From assembly GCA_021848725.1 (NCBI GenBank), contig JAJZTS010000002.1, positions 62,001 through 126,000 of the forward strand: DNA of 64,000 nt, read 5' to 3'. Positions 1 through 8,885 of this stretch are shown here, in pieces. The number at the start of each line of letters is the position of its first letter. The first letter of the stretch is position 1. A program made the position numbers and the translations under genes. The notes below the pieces were generated by a model. The model was given only the letters and a program-made list of their open reading frames with translations. It had not been told where the DNA came from and did not search any database. The stretch is from Pseudomonadota bacterium. GTDB lineage: Bacteria > Pseudomonadota > Gammaproteobacteria > Burkholderiales > Thiobacillaceae.

Positions 1-1241
1 TCCTCAATCGCCAACTGGCGGTCGTCGGCTACGAATTTCAGATCAAGCAATCGCCGGGCAGCTCGCCCCTGGTCTGCGATGCACTGCTCTTGGACAAACT
101 CGTTCAAGGCCGCGCCACGATGTTCATTCATCGCCGGCTGACCTTCATCCCCCTGCACCCCCTGTCGCTCAACCACCCCCAGATCGAGCAACTGCCGGCC
201 GACAATCTGGTGTTGCTCGTCACCCTGCCGACCGAGCCCCTCGCCGGCGAGCAAATACAGGCCCTGCGCGAGCGGGTGGCCGAACTGCAAGGCAAAGGCT
301 ATGCCCTGGCCTTCGACCAGGCCCTGGAGCAAGGCCCGCTCGCCCCGCTGCTGGCCTTTGCCAATTACCTGCACCTCGACGCCAAGGGTGGCGACCCGAT
401 TTGGCTGCTGGAACGGCAGAAACATTGCCATGCGGCCTTCCCCAACGTGCCGATGATCGTGCGCAATATCGATTCACTGGAGTTGCTCGATGCCTGCCGC
501 AAGCTCGCCTTCCAGTTCTTCCAAGGCAACTACCTGACCAGCACGCGGGAATGGGGCCAACCCCGCATCGACACCAGCCGGGCCGTGATCCTGGAGTTGA
601 TCGGCCACATCGCGGAAGAAGACATCGACTTCAAGCAGATGGCGCGCATCGCCGGCCAGGACCTGAGCCTGTATTACCGCCTGCTGCGCTATGTCAACTC
701 GGCCGCCTTCGGCCTGAACAAAAAATTCGATTCGCTCGAACATGCCATGGTCCTGCTCGGCCGCGAGGGGCTGCGCCAGTGGCTCACCCTGATGCTGCTG
801 AGCAGCAGCAAGGCGGACGACCTGGATGTGGCCTTGCGCGAGACCGCCTTCGTCCGCGCCCGCCTGGTCGAATTGCTGGCGCAAGAACATTGCACGCGGG
901 CCGAATGCGAGCAGGCCTTCCTGGTCGGCCTGCTGTCCCTGATCGACGCCTTGTTCCATATGCCGCTGGCCGATGCCCTGCAGAAACTCGCCCTGCCCGA
1001 CCCGGTGGTCGACGCCCTGCTCAACCGCGGCGGCAAATTGGGCAACTACCTGAGCTTGGCCATCGCTTGCGAAAAAGGCTACGAAGGCGCCATCGAAGAA
1101 TTGGCCAAAACCTGCGGCCTCGACAGCCAGCAAATCAACGCCAAGCAAGTCGCCGCACTGAACTGGGCATCGGAGTTCAACGACCAACTGGCGGCAATGG
1201 ATCAGGCCGAGCCGACCAATACCCCGCCGGCAGCCGCTTAA
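1..1241 (+). CDS. EAL/HDOD domain signalling protein (5' end outside the window)
   Basis: The reading frame is open from base 3 with no start, so the gene begins left of the window; an in-frame TTG at 90 is internal. The first visible residues ([13 protein letters not shown]) resemble the start of YuxH-type EAL domains. The N-terminal half is a degenerate EAL-like region and the C-terminal half an HDOD region, with the hallmark [16 protein letters not shown]. Proteins of this architecture act in cyclic-di-GMP or stress signalling, usually as non-enzymatic EAL modules; no intact EAL catalytic motif is visible here. The gene converges on pdxJ, and the stop codons overlap by four bases. Confidence 0.85.
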   Translation, partial: LNRQLAVVGYEFQIKQSPGSSPLVCDALLLDKLVQGRATMFIHRRLTFIPLHPLSLNHPQIEQLPADNLVLLVTLPTEPLAGEQIQALRERVAELQGKGYALAFDQALEQGPLAPLLAFANYLHLDAKGGDPIWLLERQKHCHAAFPNVPMIVRNIDSLELLDACRKLAFQFFQGNYLTSTREWGQPRIDTSRAVILELIGHIAEEDIDFKQMARIAGQDLSLYYRLLRYVNSAAFGLNKKFDSLEHAMVLLGREGLRQWLTLMLLSSSKADDLDVALRETAFVRARLVELLAQEHCTRAECEQAFLVGLLSLIDALFHMPLADALQKLALPDPVVDALLNRGGKLGNYLSLAIACEKGYEGAIEELAKTCGLDSQQINAKQVAALNWASEFNDQLAAMDQAEPTNTPPAAA

Positions 1242-1960
1242 ACCGCCGTCACCATCAGCCGCTTCATCTCCGCCACCGCCGCGGCCCAGCCGACGAACAA
1301 GGCCTGGGCGACGATGGCGTGGCCGATGTTCAGTTCCACCACGCCGGGAATCGCCGCGACCGCGTGCACGTTGTGATAGTGCAGGCCGTGGCCGGCGTTG
1401 ACCTGCACGCCCAATTTCAAACCGTGCGCCACCGCCGTGCGGATGCGCGCCAGCTCGGCCGCCGCCTCGGCCTCGGTGTGCGCCTCGGCGAAACGGCCGG
1501 TATGGATCTCCACCACCGGCGCCCCGGCCGCCTTGGCCGCGTCCAGCTGCTTCGGTTCCGCATCGATGAACAGCGACACCCGAATGCCGGCCGCGCCCAG
1601 GCGCTGGCAAGCATCGCGCACCCGGTCGAGCTGGCCGGCCACGTCCAGCCCGCCCTCGGTGGTCAACTCCTGCCGCCGCTCCGGCACCAGGCAGACGTCT
1701 TGGGGTTTGACTGCCAAGGCGATGGCGATCATCTCCTCGGTCACCGCCATCTCCAGATTCATCCGGGTCTGCAAGCACTGGCGCAGGATATGCACGTCGG
1801 CGTCCTGGATATGCCGGCGATCCTCACGCAGATGCAGAGTGATCGAATCCGCCCCCGCCGTCTCCGCCATCAGCGCCGCCTGCACCGGGCTGGGGTAAGC
1901 CGTGCCGCGCGCCTGGCGCAGGGTGGCCACGTGGTCGATGTTGACGCCGAGTTTGATCAT
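1238..1960 (-). CDS. pdxJ: Pyridoxine 5'-phosphate synthase PdxJ
   Basis: PdxJ condenses 1-deoxyxylulose 5-phosphate with aminoacetone 3-phosphate to make pyridoxine 5'-phosphate, the last ring-forming step of DXP-dependent vitamin B6 synthesis, in the cytosol. The start [19 protein letters not shown] is the family hallmark, and the phosphate and substrate loops ([20 protein letters not shown]) are present. The ATG at 1960 gives 240 residues, the usual size; an in-frame TTG four codons upstream (1972) is a weaker choice. In many betaproteobacteria pdxJ follows recO directly; here an antitoxin, a toxin stub, a repeat and a hypothetical gene lie between. Confidence 0.95.
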   Translation of the reverse strand: MIKLGVNIDHVATLRQARGTAYPSPVQAALMAETAGADSITLHLREDRRHIQDADVHILRQCLQTRMNLEMAVTEEMIAIALAVKPQDVCLVPERRQELTTEGGLDVAGQLDRVRDACQRLGAAGIRVSLFIDAEPKQLDAAKAAGAPVVEIHTGRFAEAHTEAEAAAELARIRTAVAHGLKLGVQVNAGHGLHYHNVHAVAAIPGVVELNIGHAIVAQALFVGWAAAVAEMKRLMVTAV

Positions 1961-1994
1961 GCTGGATTCCAAATCTGAAACAATAAAAACGCGC

Positions 1995-2285
1995 TTAAGC
2001 GGCCTCTGCGTGAAGCTTGAGGCCCAGCGCCTTGACCACTTTCAAGATCGTGCCGAATTCGGGATTGCCATCGGCGGAAAGTGCCTTGTATAAATTCTCC
2101 CGGGCCAGACCGGTGTCGCGCGCAAGCTGGGTCATGCCACGGGCACGGGCGATCACGCCCAGGGCATGGGCGATGTAAGCCGGGTCGTCGCCCGCTTCTT
2201 GCAGGCAGGCATCCAGATAGGCCGCCATATCCTCGTCGGTTTTCAGATGTTCGGCGGAATCGTACCGGGTAAATTTCTCAGCCAT
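1995..2285 (-). CDS. Addiction-module antidote protein (HTH, COG3636-like), orphan
   Basis: A 96-residue protein with the layout of type II antitoxins of the COG3636 family: an N-terminal segment ([28 protein letters not shown]) followed by a helix-turn-helix ([20 protein letters not shown]). Such proteins bind DNA and neutralise a RelE/ParE-superfamily killer protein encoded just upstream. Here only the last 21 codons of that toxin remain, ending 3 bp before this start, so the antitoxin is an orphan. It may persist as a regulator, an anti-addiction factor or a decaying relic. The ATG start follows a GGAAGGAG ribosome-binding stretch that overlaps the toxin's last codons. Confidence 0.85.
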   Translation of the reverse strand: MAEKFTRYDSAEHLKTDEDMAAYLDACLQEAGDDPAYIAHALGVIARARGMTQLARDTGLARENLYKALSADGNPEFGTILKVVKALGLKLHAEAA

Positions 2286-2288
2286 GAT

Positions 2289-2354
2289 CTACTCCTTCCA
2301 GTCCCTGGCAATCACCTTCGCCTGCTCGATGTCGCGCGCCTGCGAAGCCCGTAG
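2289..2354 (-). pseudogene. C-terminal stub of a RelE/ParE-type killer toxin
   Basis: Immediately upstream of the antitoxin, the minus strand encodes LRASQARDIEQAKVIARDWKE and a TAG stop. This matches the conserved C-terminus of COG3657 addiction-module killer proteins, where (S/T)xQxxDIxxAK is typical before the stop. Upstream, the frame runs straight into a palindromic intergenic repeat, with no recognisable toxin core, so roughly the first four fifths of the gene are gone. The family assignment is from remembered consensus, not a search. Confidence 0.65.
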
Positions 2355-2427
2355 CCTGGATGTAGCGCAGCGGAATCCAGGAGAAGCCCCCAAGGCCCCG
2401 GATTCCATTTCATTCCATCCGGGCTAC
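2351..2427. repeat. Palindromic intergenic repeat (GTAGCC...GGCTAC type)
   Basis: An imperfect inverted repeat: GTAGCCTGGATG at the left end pairs with CATCCGGGCTAC at the right, and the inner arms GGAATCC and GGATTCC also pair. This is the layout of short dispersed proteobacterial palindromes. It abuts the truncated toxin frame and is the likely breakpoint of that truncation. Confidence 0.7.
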
Positions 2428-2473
2428 GCTTGCTTGCTTATTGCCCCCTATGCGAGCTTTGCGTAAGCCGGCT

Positions 2474-3103
2474 TTAGCGAGATGGTATATGTGGAATATT
2501 CCCAAGCTCTGCAAACCCTTTTTCAACTCGGCGCCATACGTCATGGTAAGGCGCAGACGACGCCCAAAAATTGCGTGCAGCTTCAAGCCATTCCCAGTAA
2601 AGAATACGGAGCGCCAAACCATAGTGAGCTTTGTCATCAAAACTCGCGCTAGCCCATAGCCGTTCAAGTTCGGAAACATTCTCTTCAAATAGCGCAAGTT
2701 TCTTCGCCATGAAGTCTGACTGGACACTACTATGCTCCCGTTCCCAGATTGGCATCATCTGCAAGTCCAGTCTCGCAACTCGATTCAGCGCATCAAGTTG
2801 CACCCTTCCAACCTCATGCTGAACTATCGCCTCAATTCTCGATTTGAGAGTAACGCCTCCTAATGTTACTTCACGGAATACCGGGAGTAATAACAGGGCG
2901 AGAAAGGCGCCCGCAACAAGCGTATCAACTGTCGACGAACTACCGGCCAGAATATCTACTCGTCGATAAAACAGGAAAACTCCGAGGGCAATAACAAGCA
3001 CACTCACATAGGCAATTCGAGCATAGCTTTTCATCGTCATTGCATGCATAGAAGGCAAATTTTTTCGGTCATTAAAGCCCAATTCTGGGGCCGAACATTG
3101 CAT
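2474..3103 (-). CDS. Hypothetical protein with two N-terminal membrane helices
   Basis: Not recognised. The frame encodes up to 209 residues with two hydrophobic helices near the N-terminus (about residues 27-46 and 59-77), then a soluble, charged, probably helical region rich in Trp, Glu and Arg. Inner-membrane anchoring with a cytoplasmic tail is likely. The first ATG is at 3103, but MHAM at 3049 or MTMKSY at 3040 may be the true start; none has a convincing ribosome-binding site. Base composition is visibly A+T-richer than the neighbours and there is no operon partner, which suits an acquired gene. The stretch to 2427 on its 3' side holds nothing obvious. Confidence 0.6.
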   Translation of the reverse strand: MQCSAPELGFNDRKNLPSMHAMTMKSYARIAYVSVLVIALGVFLFYRRVDILAGSSSTVDTLVAGAFLALLLLPVFREVTLGGVTLKSRIEAIVQHEVGRVQLDALNRVARLDLQMMPIWEREHSSVQSDFMAKKLALFEENVSELERLWASASFDDKAHYGLALRILYWEWLEAARNFWASSAPYHDVWRRVEKGFAELGNIPHIPSR

Positions 3104-3163
3104 CAGAAAAATTTGACCATTAAACGCCTGCCTGCCTCGGATGGCAAGCCGGCCCCGCGAGTC

Positions 3164-3868
3164 TTATATCTTCTGCAAATCAATTAACAACTGCCGGGTC
3201 GCCAGCGGCTGCTCACCCAAGTAGTGGGCCAGCAGGCGGCGCATCAGCAGCTTGCTCTCGGCCAGGGTGCGCGGGTCGCTGTAGTCGCCGGCGGCCATGT
3301 CGAGCAGGGTCTTGCCGGCGTAGCGGGTGTCGGAATGGCTGGCCTCGACCACGCCGATGTCCAGCGCGTAGGCGTAGGGCCGGTCCGGCTCGACCGGCGC
3401 GCCGGTTGCGAGGTGGCTGAGGGTTTGGGCGTAACCTAATTCAGTCAACAGAGCGAGTTCGAAGCGGCGCAGCACCGGCTCGATCTCGTCGCCTTGCATC
3501 AGCTCATCCAGCGCCTGCACGTAGCGGTCGTGCAGCGCCTCGTGCGCATCGCCCGGCGGCAGCAGGCGCATCAAGAGTTCGTTGAGGTAGAAGCCGCACA
3601 TCAGGCCGGCACCGGCGAGGCTGCGGCCGTCGCCTTGCCATTCGACATCGTGCAGGGTGTGCAGCGGGCCTTTGCCGAACCAGGAAAAGGCCAGGGCTTG
3701 GAACGGCAGCAGCCGGGCCTTGAGCGCCGAGTGGGCGCGCCGGGCGCCGCGCGCCATGATGCTGATGCGGCCGTGGCGGCGGGTGAAGGCCTCGATGAGC
3801 AGGCTGGTCTCTTTGTAGGGCCGGCTGTGCAGGACGTAGCCGGCTTCGTTGTCGATGCGCTCAGACAT
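3164..3868 (-). CDS. recO: DNA repair protein RecO
   Basis: RecO works with RecR (and RecF) to load RecA onto SSB-coated single-stranded DNA in gap repair. The 234 residues show the N-terminal OB-fold signature (GYVLHSRPYKETSLLIEAFTRRHGRI) followed by the helical C-terminal part, at normal family length. It is the distal gene of the lepA-lepB-DUF4845-rnc-era run and is separated from era by about 170 bp containing a palindromic repeat cluster, so read-through from era is possible but attenuated expression is plausible. Confidence 0.93.
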   Translation of the reverse strand: MSERIDNEAGYVLHSRPYKETSLLIEAFTRRHGRISIMARGARRAHSALKARLLPFQALAFSWFGKGPLHTLHDVEWQGDGRSLAGAGLMCGFYLNELLMRLLPPGDAHEALHDRYVQALDELMQGDEIEPVLRRFELALLTELGYAQTLSHLATGAPVEPDRPYAYALDIGVVEASHSDTRYAGKTLLDMAAGDYSDPRTLAESKLLMRRLLAHYLGEQPLATRQLLIDLQKI

Positions 3869-3938
3869 GATTGAGGAAGCGCAAATTACCGAAGGCTTGG
3901 CAATTAGCCAGCGTGAAGGGGATACAAGCGCTCGCCCT

Positions 3939-4016
3939 CACCCCCGGCCCCTCTCCCGATGGGAGAGGGTGCCATAGCCCTTCCCCCGCCGGGGGAAGGG
4001 TTGGGATGAGGGAAAT
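3939..4016. repeat. Double palindromic repeat between era and recO
   Basis: Two adjacent hairpin-forming palindromes occupy the era-recO gap: CCCTCTCCC-GAT-GGGAGAGGG and CCCTTCCCCC-GCC-GGGGGAAGGG, bounded by CCCTCA at the left and TGAGGG at the right. Composition and stem sequence are related to the elements at 40.0, 41.1 and 42.5 kb, but the loop sequences differ. Confidence 0.7.
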
Positions 4017-4040
4017 AGGCCCATCATTCACCCACGTGGG

Positions 4041-4949
4041 CTAGCCGTAGCCGAAACGCTTCAATAGCCCGATGTTATCGGTCCAGCCGCCCTTCACCTT
4101 GACCCAGCAGTTGAGGAAGACCTTGGTGCCGAATAGGCGCTCCATGTCTTGCCGCGCCTCGGTGGCGATGCGTTTCAACTTCTCGCCCTTCTTGCCGAGC
4201 AGGATGGGCTTGTGGCCCTCGCGCTCGATCCAGATGGTGGCCTCGATGCGGACCAGGCCGCGCTCAGCCGCGTCCTGGTGCGACGGCTCTTCCTCGAATT
4301 TGTCGACGGTCACCGCCACGGCGTAGGGAATCTCGTCGCCGGTCAGGCGGAACACCTTTTCCCGCAGGATTTCGGCGGCGAGAAAGCGTTCGCTGCGATC
4401 GGTGATCGCCTCTTCCTCGAACATCGGCGCCGCCTCGGGTAGCAAGGGCTTCAGCACCTCGAGCAGGTAGTCGGCGTCTTCCGGCTTGAGCGCCGAGACC
4501 GGCACGATGGCGGCGAACGGGAACTGCTCACCCATGCTTTGCAGGAAGGGCAGCAGCTTGGCCTTGTCTTCGACCTGGTCGACCTTGTTCACCACCAGGA
4601 TGACCGGCCGCGTTTTGGGCAAGAGCCGGAGCACCTGTTGGTCGGCCTCGGTGAATTTCAGCGCCTCGACCAGCCAGACCACCGCGTCCATGTCGGCCAG
4701 GGTGTCGGTGACGGTGCGGTTCATCGCCGCGTTCAGCGCGCTGCGATGGCGGGTTTGGAAACCGGGGGTGTCGGCGAAGACGAATTGGGCGTCGCTCAGG
4801 GTGCGCACGCCGAGGATGCGGTCGCGCGTGGTCTGCGGCTTGCTCGAGGTGATGCTGATCTTGGCGCCGACCAGTTGGTTGACCAGGGTGGACTTGCCGA
4901 CGTTGGGCCGGCCGACCACGGCGATCAGGCCGGTGCGAAACGCGCTCAT
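4041..4949 (-). CDS. era: GTPase Era
   Basis: Era is an essential GTPase that binds the 3' end of 16S rRNA and assists 30S subunit assembly. The 302-residue protein has the P-loop GRPNVGKST (13-21), the switch motif DTPG, the NKVD guanine-specificity motif and a C-terminal KH RNA-binding domain ([18 protein letters not shown]). The frame is open further upstream, but the ATG at 4949 overlaps the rnc stop by four bases (ATGA), indicating translational coupling, and fits the family N-terminus; the longer frame is not credible. Confidence 0.97.
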   Translation of the reverse strand: MSAFRTGLIAVVGRPNVGKSTLVNQLVGAKISITSSKPQTTRDRILGVRTLSDAQFVFADTPGFQTRHRSALNAAMNRTVTDTLADMDAVVWLVEALKFTEADQQVLRLLPKTRPVILVVNKVDQVEDKAKLLPFLQSMGEQFPFAAIVPVSALKPEDADYLLEVLKPLLPEAAPMFEEEAITDRSERFLAAEILREKVFRLTGDEIPYAVAVTVDKFEEEPSHQDAAERGLVRIEATIWIEREGHKPILLGKKGEKLKRIATEARQDMERLFGTKVFLNCWVKVKGGWTDNIGLLKRFGYG

Positions 4950-5623
4950 GCCACCGCCAATCGGGCGTAGGCGGCCTTGGCCGCCTCTTGCTCGGCGGCC
5001 TTGCGGCTGCCGCCGCTGCCTTGGGTGCACAGGCCCATCTGCTCGATGCGGCACTCGACGGTGAAGATTTGGGCATGGGCCTGGCCGGCGACATTGACCA
5101 GCTTGTAATCGGGCAGGCCCTTGCGCCGGCCTTGCAGCCATTCCTGCAACAGCGTTTTGGCGTCCTTGCCGTGGCTGACCGGGTCGATCGCGTCGACCGC
5201 CGGCCCCATCAGCCGTTCGATGGCGGCCTGCGCCGCCGGGAAGCCGGCATCGAGAAAAACCGCGCCGAAGATGGATTCCAGCGCATCGGCCAGGATGGAC
5301 GGCCGGTCGGCGCCGCCGCTGCGCAGCTCGCCTTCGCCTAGGCGCAGATAGCCGCCCAAATCGAGCGCGCGCGCCACTTCATACAGGCTTTGCTGGTTGA
5401 CCAGGTTGGCGCGCAGCCGCGAGAGCTGGCCTTCCTGCAATTGCGGAAAGCGGCGGAACAGCATGAGGCCGACCACGCAGTTGAGCACGCTGTCGCCGAG
5501 AAACTCCAGGCGCTCGTTGTTGCTGGCGCCATAGCTGCGGTGAGTCAGGGCCTGGAGCAGCAGCTCGCGTTGGCTGAAACAATGGCCGACGCGCGTTTCG
5601 AGGTGTGTCGAGTCCAGCGTCAT
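4946..5623 (-). CDS. rnc: Ribonuclease III
   Basis: RNase III cleaves double-stranded RNA, notably in rRNA precursor processing. The 225-residue protein has the signature [12 protein letters not shown] (E40 and D44 metal-binding), the second acidic pair in [13 protein letters not shown] (D113, E116), and a C-terminal double-stranded RNA-binding domain beginning near [13 protein letters not shown]. The start overlaps the DUF4845 stop by four bases, and the stop overlaps the era start. The upstream open frame crossing DUF4845 is spurious. Confidence 0.97.
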   Translation of the reverse strand: MTLDSTHLETRVGHCFSQRELLLQALTHRSYGASNNERLEFLGDSVLNCVVGLMLFRRFPQLQEGQLSRLRANLVNQQSLYEVARALDLGGYLRLGEGELRSGGADRPSILADALESIFGAVFLDAGFPAAQAAIERLMGPAVDAIDPVSHGKDAKTLLQEWLQGRRKGLPDYKLVNVAGQAHAQIFTVECRIEQMGLCTQGSGGSRKAAEQEAAKAAYARLAVA

Positions 5624-5988
5624 TGCCCCGCTTTGGCGTTGGCCTGCGCCTCGAAATCGAGACACAGGCTGGCCGGCCCGGCCAGCGGCTGGCGCACGGA
5701 ATAGGCCAACTTCAACACCGTGCCCTGCGGCCCGCGTTCGATCGCCAAGTCGCGCGGCGTGACCCGGGTGATGTTGTTGACGTCCAACCGTTTGCCGAAA
5801 GCGGTACGCAGATCGGCATCGGTCACGCTGTCGGAGGTCGCCATCGCCGACACCTCTTTCACGATCTTCTTCAGCGAGAAGTACTCGAGGTAGGACGGCA
5901 CGATGCGCAGCGCAAGAATGCCGACAAAGATGGCGGTAATGAGCCACATGATCATGCTCAACAGACTGAAGCCCCGCTGATTCGACAT
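5620..5988 (-). CDS. DUF4845 domain membrane protein
   Basis: A 122-residue inner-membrane protein found between lepB and rnc in many beta- and gammaproteobacteria; its biochemical role is unknown. The N-terminus, [15 protein letters not shown], resembles a type IV prepilin leader (RGFSLL) but lacks the conserved Glu five residues into the mature helix. One transmembrane helix (about 7-27) is followed by a small periplasmic domain. The start at 5988 has a strong AGGAGG site; the longer frame upstream overlaps lepB. It is coupled to rnc by a four-base overlap. Confidence 0.85.
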   Translation of the reverse strand: MSNQRGFSLLSMIMWLITAIFVGILALRIVPSYLEYFSLKKIVKEVSAMATSDSVTDADLRTAFGKRLDVNNITRVTPRDLAIERGPQGTVLKLAYSVRQPLAGPASLCLDFEAQANAKAGQ

Positions 5989-5996
5989 AAGACCTC

Positions 5997-6803
5997 CTAC
6001 TCGATGAAGTGGCCGATGCGGCCGAATTCGCCGAAATTCCACCAGATCATGAAGGCGCGGCCGACGATGTTCTCGTCCGGCACGAAACCCCAATAGCGGC
6101 TGTCGTTACTGGCGTCGCGGTTGTCGCCCATCATGAAGTAATAGCCGTCCGGCACCCGGCAGGTAAAGCCTTGTTCATTGTAGGTGCAGTTGTCGCGATA
6201 AGGAAAATCGCCGTCGACCTGATGCAGCAGCACCGACGGCGCCTCCGCCTGCACCATCGCGATGTGCAGGTGCTCGCCGAGCTTCTCGTGATAGGTCTGG
6301 CCGTTGATGTAATTGAGGCCGCTGCCGACGTAGTTGTATTCACCGGCCCGCTCCATCGCTACGCGCTTGCCGTTGATGGTCAGATGCTTGTTGCGGTATT
6401 CCACCTTGTCGCCGGGCAGGCCGACCACGCGCTTGATGTAGTCGAGCGACGGGTCCTTCGGGTAGCGGAACACCATCACGTCGCCGCGCTTGGGCTGGTC
6501 GATGTCGACGATCTTCTTATTGATCACCGGCAGCCGAATGCCGTACTGGAATTTGTTGACCAGGATGAAGTCGCCGATCTCCAGCGTGGGCAGCATCGAG
6601 CCGGATGGAATCTTGAACGGCTCGACCAGGAAGGAGCGCAACACGAATACGGCCAGGATGACCGGGAAAAAGCTCTTCGCGTAATCGACCAGAAGCGGCA
6701 ACTTGGCGTCCGCCGCCCGGCCCTTGCCGGTGACCAGGCTGTCGACCAACCAAATGCCGCCGGTGACCACCAGCGCGACGAACAGGATCAAAGCGAAGTT
6801 CAT
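5997..6803 (-). CDS. lepB: Signal peptidase I
   Basis: LepB removes signal peptides from exported proteins at the periplasmic face of the inner membrane. It has two N-terminal membrane helices (about 3-21 and 45-60), the serine box [14 protein letters not shown] with nucleophile S69, and the general-base lysine K124 in [12 protein letters not shown]. The C-terminal motif [14 protein letters not shown] is intact. At 268 residues it is a normal proteobacterial length. It lies one base after lepA, so the two are co-transcribed. Confidence 0.96.
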   Translation of the reverse strand: MNFALILFVALVVTGGIWLVDSLVTGKGRAADAKLPLLVDYAKSFFPVILAVFVLRSFLVEPFKIPSGSMLPTLEIGDFILVNKFQYGIRLPVINKKIVDIDQPKRGDVMVFRYPKDPSLDYIKRVVGLPGDKVEYRNKHLTINGKRVAMERAGEYNYVGSGLNYINGQTYHEKLGEHLHIAMVQAEAPSVLLHQVDGDFPYRDNCTYNEQGFTCRVPDGYYFMMGDNRDASNDSRYWGFVPDENIVGRAFMIWWNFGEFGRIGHFIE

Positions 6804-6804
6804 C

Positions 6805-8598
6805 TTATTTCTCCCCCACCTGCAGGATGGCCAGGAAGGCCTCCTGCGGAATCTCGACGTTGCCGACTTGTTTCATCCGCTTCTTGCCTTCCTTCTGTTT
6901 TTCCAACAGCTTCTTCTTTCGGGTGATGTCGCCGCCGTAGCACTTGGCCAGCACGTTCTTGCGCAGGGCCTTCACCGTCTCGCGGGCGATGATGTGCGAG
7001 CCGATGGCGGCCTGTACCGCCACGTCGAACATCTGGCGCGGGATCAGCTCGCGCATCTTCGACACCAGCTCGCGGCCGCGGTATTGCGAGGTCGAGCGGT
7101 GCACGATCAGCGACAGGGCATCGACCTTTTCGCCGTTGACCAGCACGTCGAGCTTGACCAGGTCGTCGGCGCGGAATTCCTTGAATTCGTAGTCGAGCGA
7201 GGCATAGCCGCGCGAGGTGGATTTGAGCTTGTCGAAGAAATCGAGCACCACCTCGTTCAAGGGCAGGTCGTATTTGAGCATGACCTGGCGGCCCATGTAC
7301 TTCATGTCGACCTGGCTGCCGCGTTTCTGGTTGCACAGGGTCATCACGTTGCCCAGGTAATCCTCCGGCACCAGGATGGTGGCGGTGATGATCGGCTCGC
7401 GGATCTCTTCGATCTTGGACGGGTCGGGCAGCCGGGCCGGGTTCTCCACCTCGACCAGCGTGCCGTCGCGCATGATCACCTCGTATTCGACCGAGGGCGC
7501 GGTAGTGATCAGGTTTTGGCCGTATTCGCGCTCCAGCCGCTCCTGCACGATCTCCATGTGCAGCAGGCCGAGGAAACCACAGCGGAAGCCGAAGCCCAGG
7601 GCCTGCGAGGTCTCCGGCTCGAAGAACAGGCTGGCGTCGTTCAGTTGCAGCTTGGTCAGCGCATCGCGCAGGCCGTCGTAGTCGTGCGACTCGACCGGAT
7701 ACAGGCCGGCGAACACCTGCGGCTTGATCTCCTTGAAGCCGGGCAGGGCCTCGGCCGCCGGCTGCGCCGCCAGGGTGACGGTGTCGCCGACCTTGGCGTG
7801 CTTGAGTTCCTTGATGCCGGCGATGATGAAGCCGACCTCGCCGGTGGCCAACACTTCGCGCGGCACCGACTTAGGCGTGAATACGCCGATCTGCTCGGCC
7901 GGGTATTCGGCGCCGGCCGCCATCAGCCGGATCTTCTGCTTGGCCTTCAGCTCGCCGTCGACCACGCGCACCAGCATGACCACGCCGACGTAGTTGTCGA
8001 ACCAGGAGTCGATGACCAGGGCCTTGAGCGGCGCGGCCTCGTCACCCTTGGGCGCCGGCACCCGGGCGATCACCGCTTCGAGCACGTCCTCGATGCCGAC
8101 GCCGGTCTTGGCCGAGCAGCGCACGGCGTCCTCGGCCGGGATGCCGACGATGTCCTCGATCTCCTGGATCACCCGCTCCGGGTCGGCCGAGGGCAGGTCG
8201 ATCTTGTTCAGCACCGGCACCACCTCGACCCCGAGCTCGATCGCGGTGTAGCAGTTGGCCACGGTCTGGGCCTCGACGCCCTGCGAGGCGTCGACCACCA
8301 ACAGCGCACCCTCGCAGGCGGAGAGCGAACGCGACACCTCGTAGGAGAAGTCGACGTGGCCGGGGGTGTCGATCAGGTTCAGCCGGTATTCCCGACCGTC
8401 GCGCGCCTGGTAGCGCAAGGCGGCGGTCTGGGCCTTGATGGTGATGCCGCGCTCGCGCTCCAGATCCATGGAGTCGAGCACCTGGGCCTCCATCTCGCGC
8501 GACTGCAAGCCGCCGCAGAACTCGATCAGGCGGTCGGCCAGGGTCGATTTGCCGTGGTCGATATGGGCGATGATGGAAAAGTTACGGATATTTTGCAT
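6805..8598 (-). CDS. lepA: Elongation factor 4 (LepA)
   Basis: LepA is a ribosome-binding translational GTPase linked to back-translocation and 30S biogenesis. The 597-residue protein begins [19 protein letters not shown], with the P-loop at 11-19 followed by DTPGHVDF and NKIDLP, then EF-G-like domains and the LepA-specific C-terminal domain ([24 protein letters not shown]). The ATG at 8598 matches the family; an in-frame TTG two codons upstream is rejected. It is the first gene of the lepA-lepB-DUF4845-rnc-era(-recO) operon. A strong hairpin ends six bases before the start codon. Confidence 0.97.
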   Translation of the reverse strand: MQNIRNFSIIAHIDHGKSTLADRLIEFCGGLQSREMEAQVLDSMDLERERGITIKAQTAALRYQARDGREYRLNLIDTPGHVDFSYEVSRSLSACEGALLVVDASQGVEAQTVANCYTAIELGVEVVPVLNKIDLPSADPERVIQEIEDIVGIPAEDAVRCSAKTGVGIEDVLEAVIARVPAPKGDEAAPLKALVIDSWFDNYVGVVMLVRVVDGELKAKQKIRLMAAGAEYPAEQIGVFTPKSVPREVLATGEVGFIIAGIKELKHAKVGDTVTLAAQPAAEALPGFKEIKPQVFAGLYPVESHDYDGLRDALTKLQLNDASLFFEPETSQALGFGFRCGFLGLLHMEIVQERLEREYGQNLITTAPSVEYEVIMRDGTLVEVENPARLPDPSKIEEIREPIITATILVPEDYLGNVMTLCNQKRGSQVDMKYMGRQVMLKYDLPLNEVVLDFFDKLKSTSRGYASLDYEFKEFRADDLVKLDVLVNGEKVDALSLIVHRSTSQYRGRELVSKMRELIPRQMFDVAVQAAIGSHIIARETVKALRKNVLAKCYGGDITRKKKLLEKQKEGKKRMKQVGNVEIPQEAFLAILQVGEK

Positions 8599-8604
8599 AA
8601 ACAA

Positions 8605-8625
8605 ACGGGCGCAGCCTGCGCCCGT
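8605..8625 (-). terminator. Hairpin before lepA, probable terminator of the mucD/glutaredoxin operon
   Basis: A perfect 9-bp stem (ACGGGCGCA/TGCGCCCGT, three-base loop) lies between the glutaredoxin stop and the lepA start. Read on the minus strand it is followed by TTTGTTT and then the lepA ATG. It looks like a weak rho-independent terminator for the rpoE-mucD operon. Because no Shine-Dalgarno lies between stem and start, it could also affect lepA translation. Confidence 0.55.
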
Positions 8626-8657
8626 GTTCCATTAAGGATTTGAAAAGTCGGCGAATT

Positions 8658-8885
8658 TTAGCCCAAACGGGCCAGGTAATCACGCACCGCTATCGGATTC
8701 CAGAAGTGCCGGCAGACCTCACCGACCGGCCCCATCAGCACCGGCACGTCCCAATCGTAGCGGGCCTTCAACTCGGGATCGCGATCGATATCGACCTCGG
8801 CATAATCGAGGCCGAGGGCATCGAGCCCGGCCGCCATGTCCTCGCAGAGAGGGCAGCCGGCCCGGCTATACAGGGTGAAGTTCAA
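8658..8885 (-). CDS. Glutaredoxin-family small thiol-disulfide protein
   Basis: A 75-residue thioredoxin-fold protein with a CPLC active site (C11, C14) near the N-terminus and the conserved Val-Pro in WDVPVLMG, as in COG0695/DUF836-type mini-glutaredoxins. It would be a cytosolic thiol-disulfide oxidoreductase; its substrate is unknown. It starts with TTG inside a TTGA overlap with the mucD stop, implying translational coupling to the envelope-stress operon. The position suggests a redox link to the sigma-E response, which is inference. Confidence 0.8.
   Translation of the reverse strand: MNFTLYSRAGCPLCEDMAAGLDALGLDYAEVDIDRDPELKARYDWDVPVLMGPVGEVCRHFWNPIAVRDYLARLG

Noticed and set aside
474..1778. 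434-codon frame opposite the EAL/HDOD gene and across pdxJ
   Set aside because: It runs across two real genes in different frames and has no coherent domain.
5988..6093. N-terminal extension of the DUF4845 gene to 157 residues
   Set aside because: The extra codons lie inside lepB; the ATG at 5988 has an AGGAGG site and the family-typical start.
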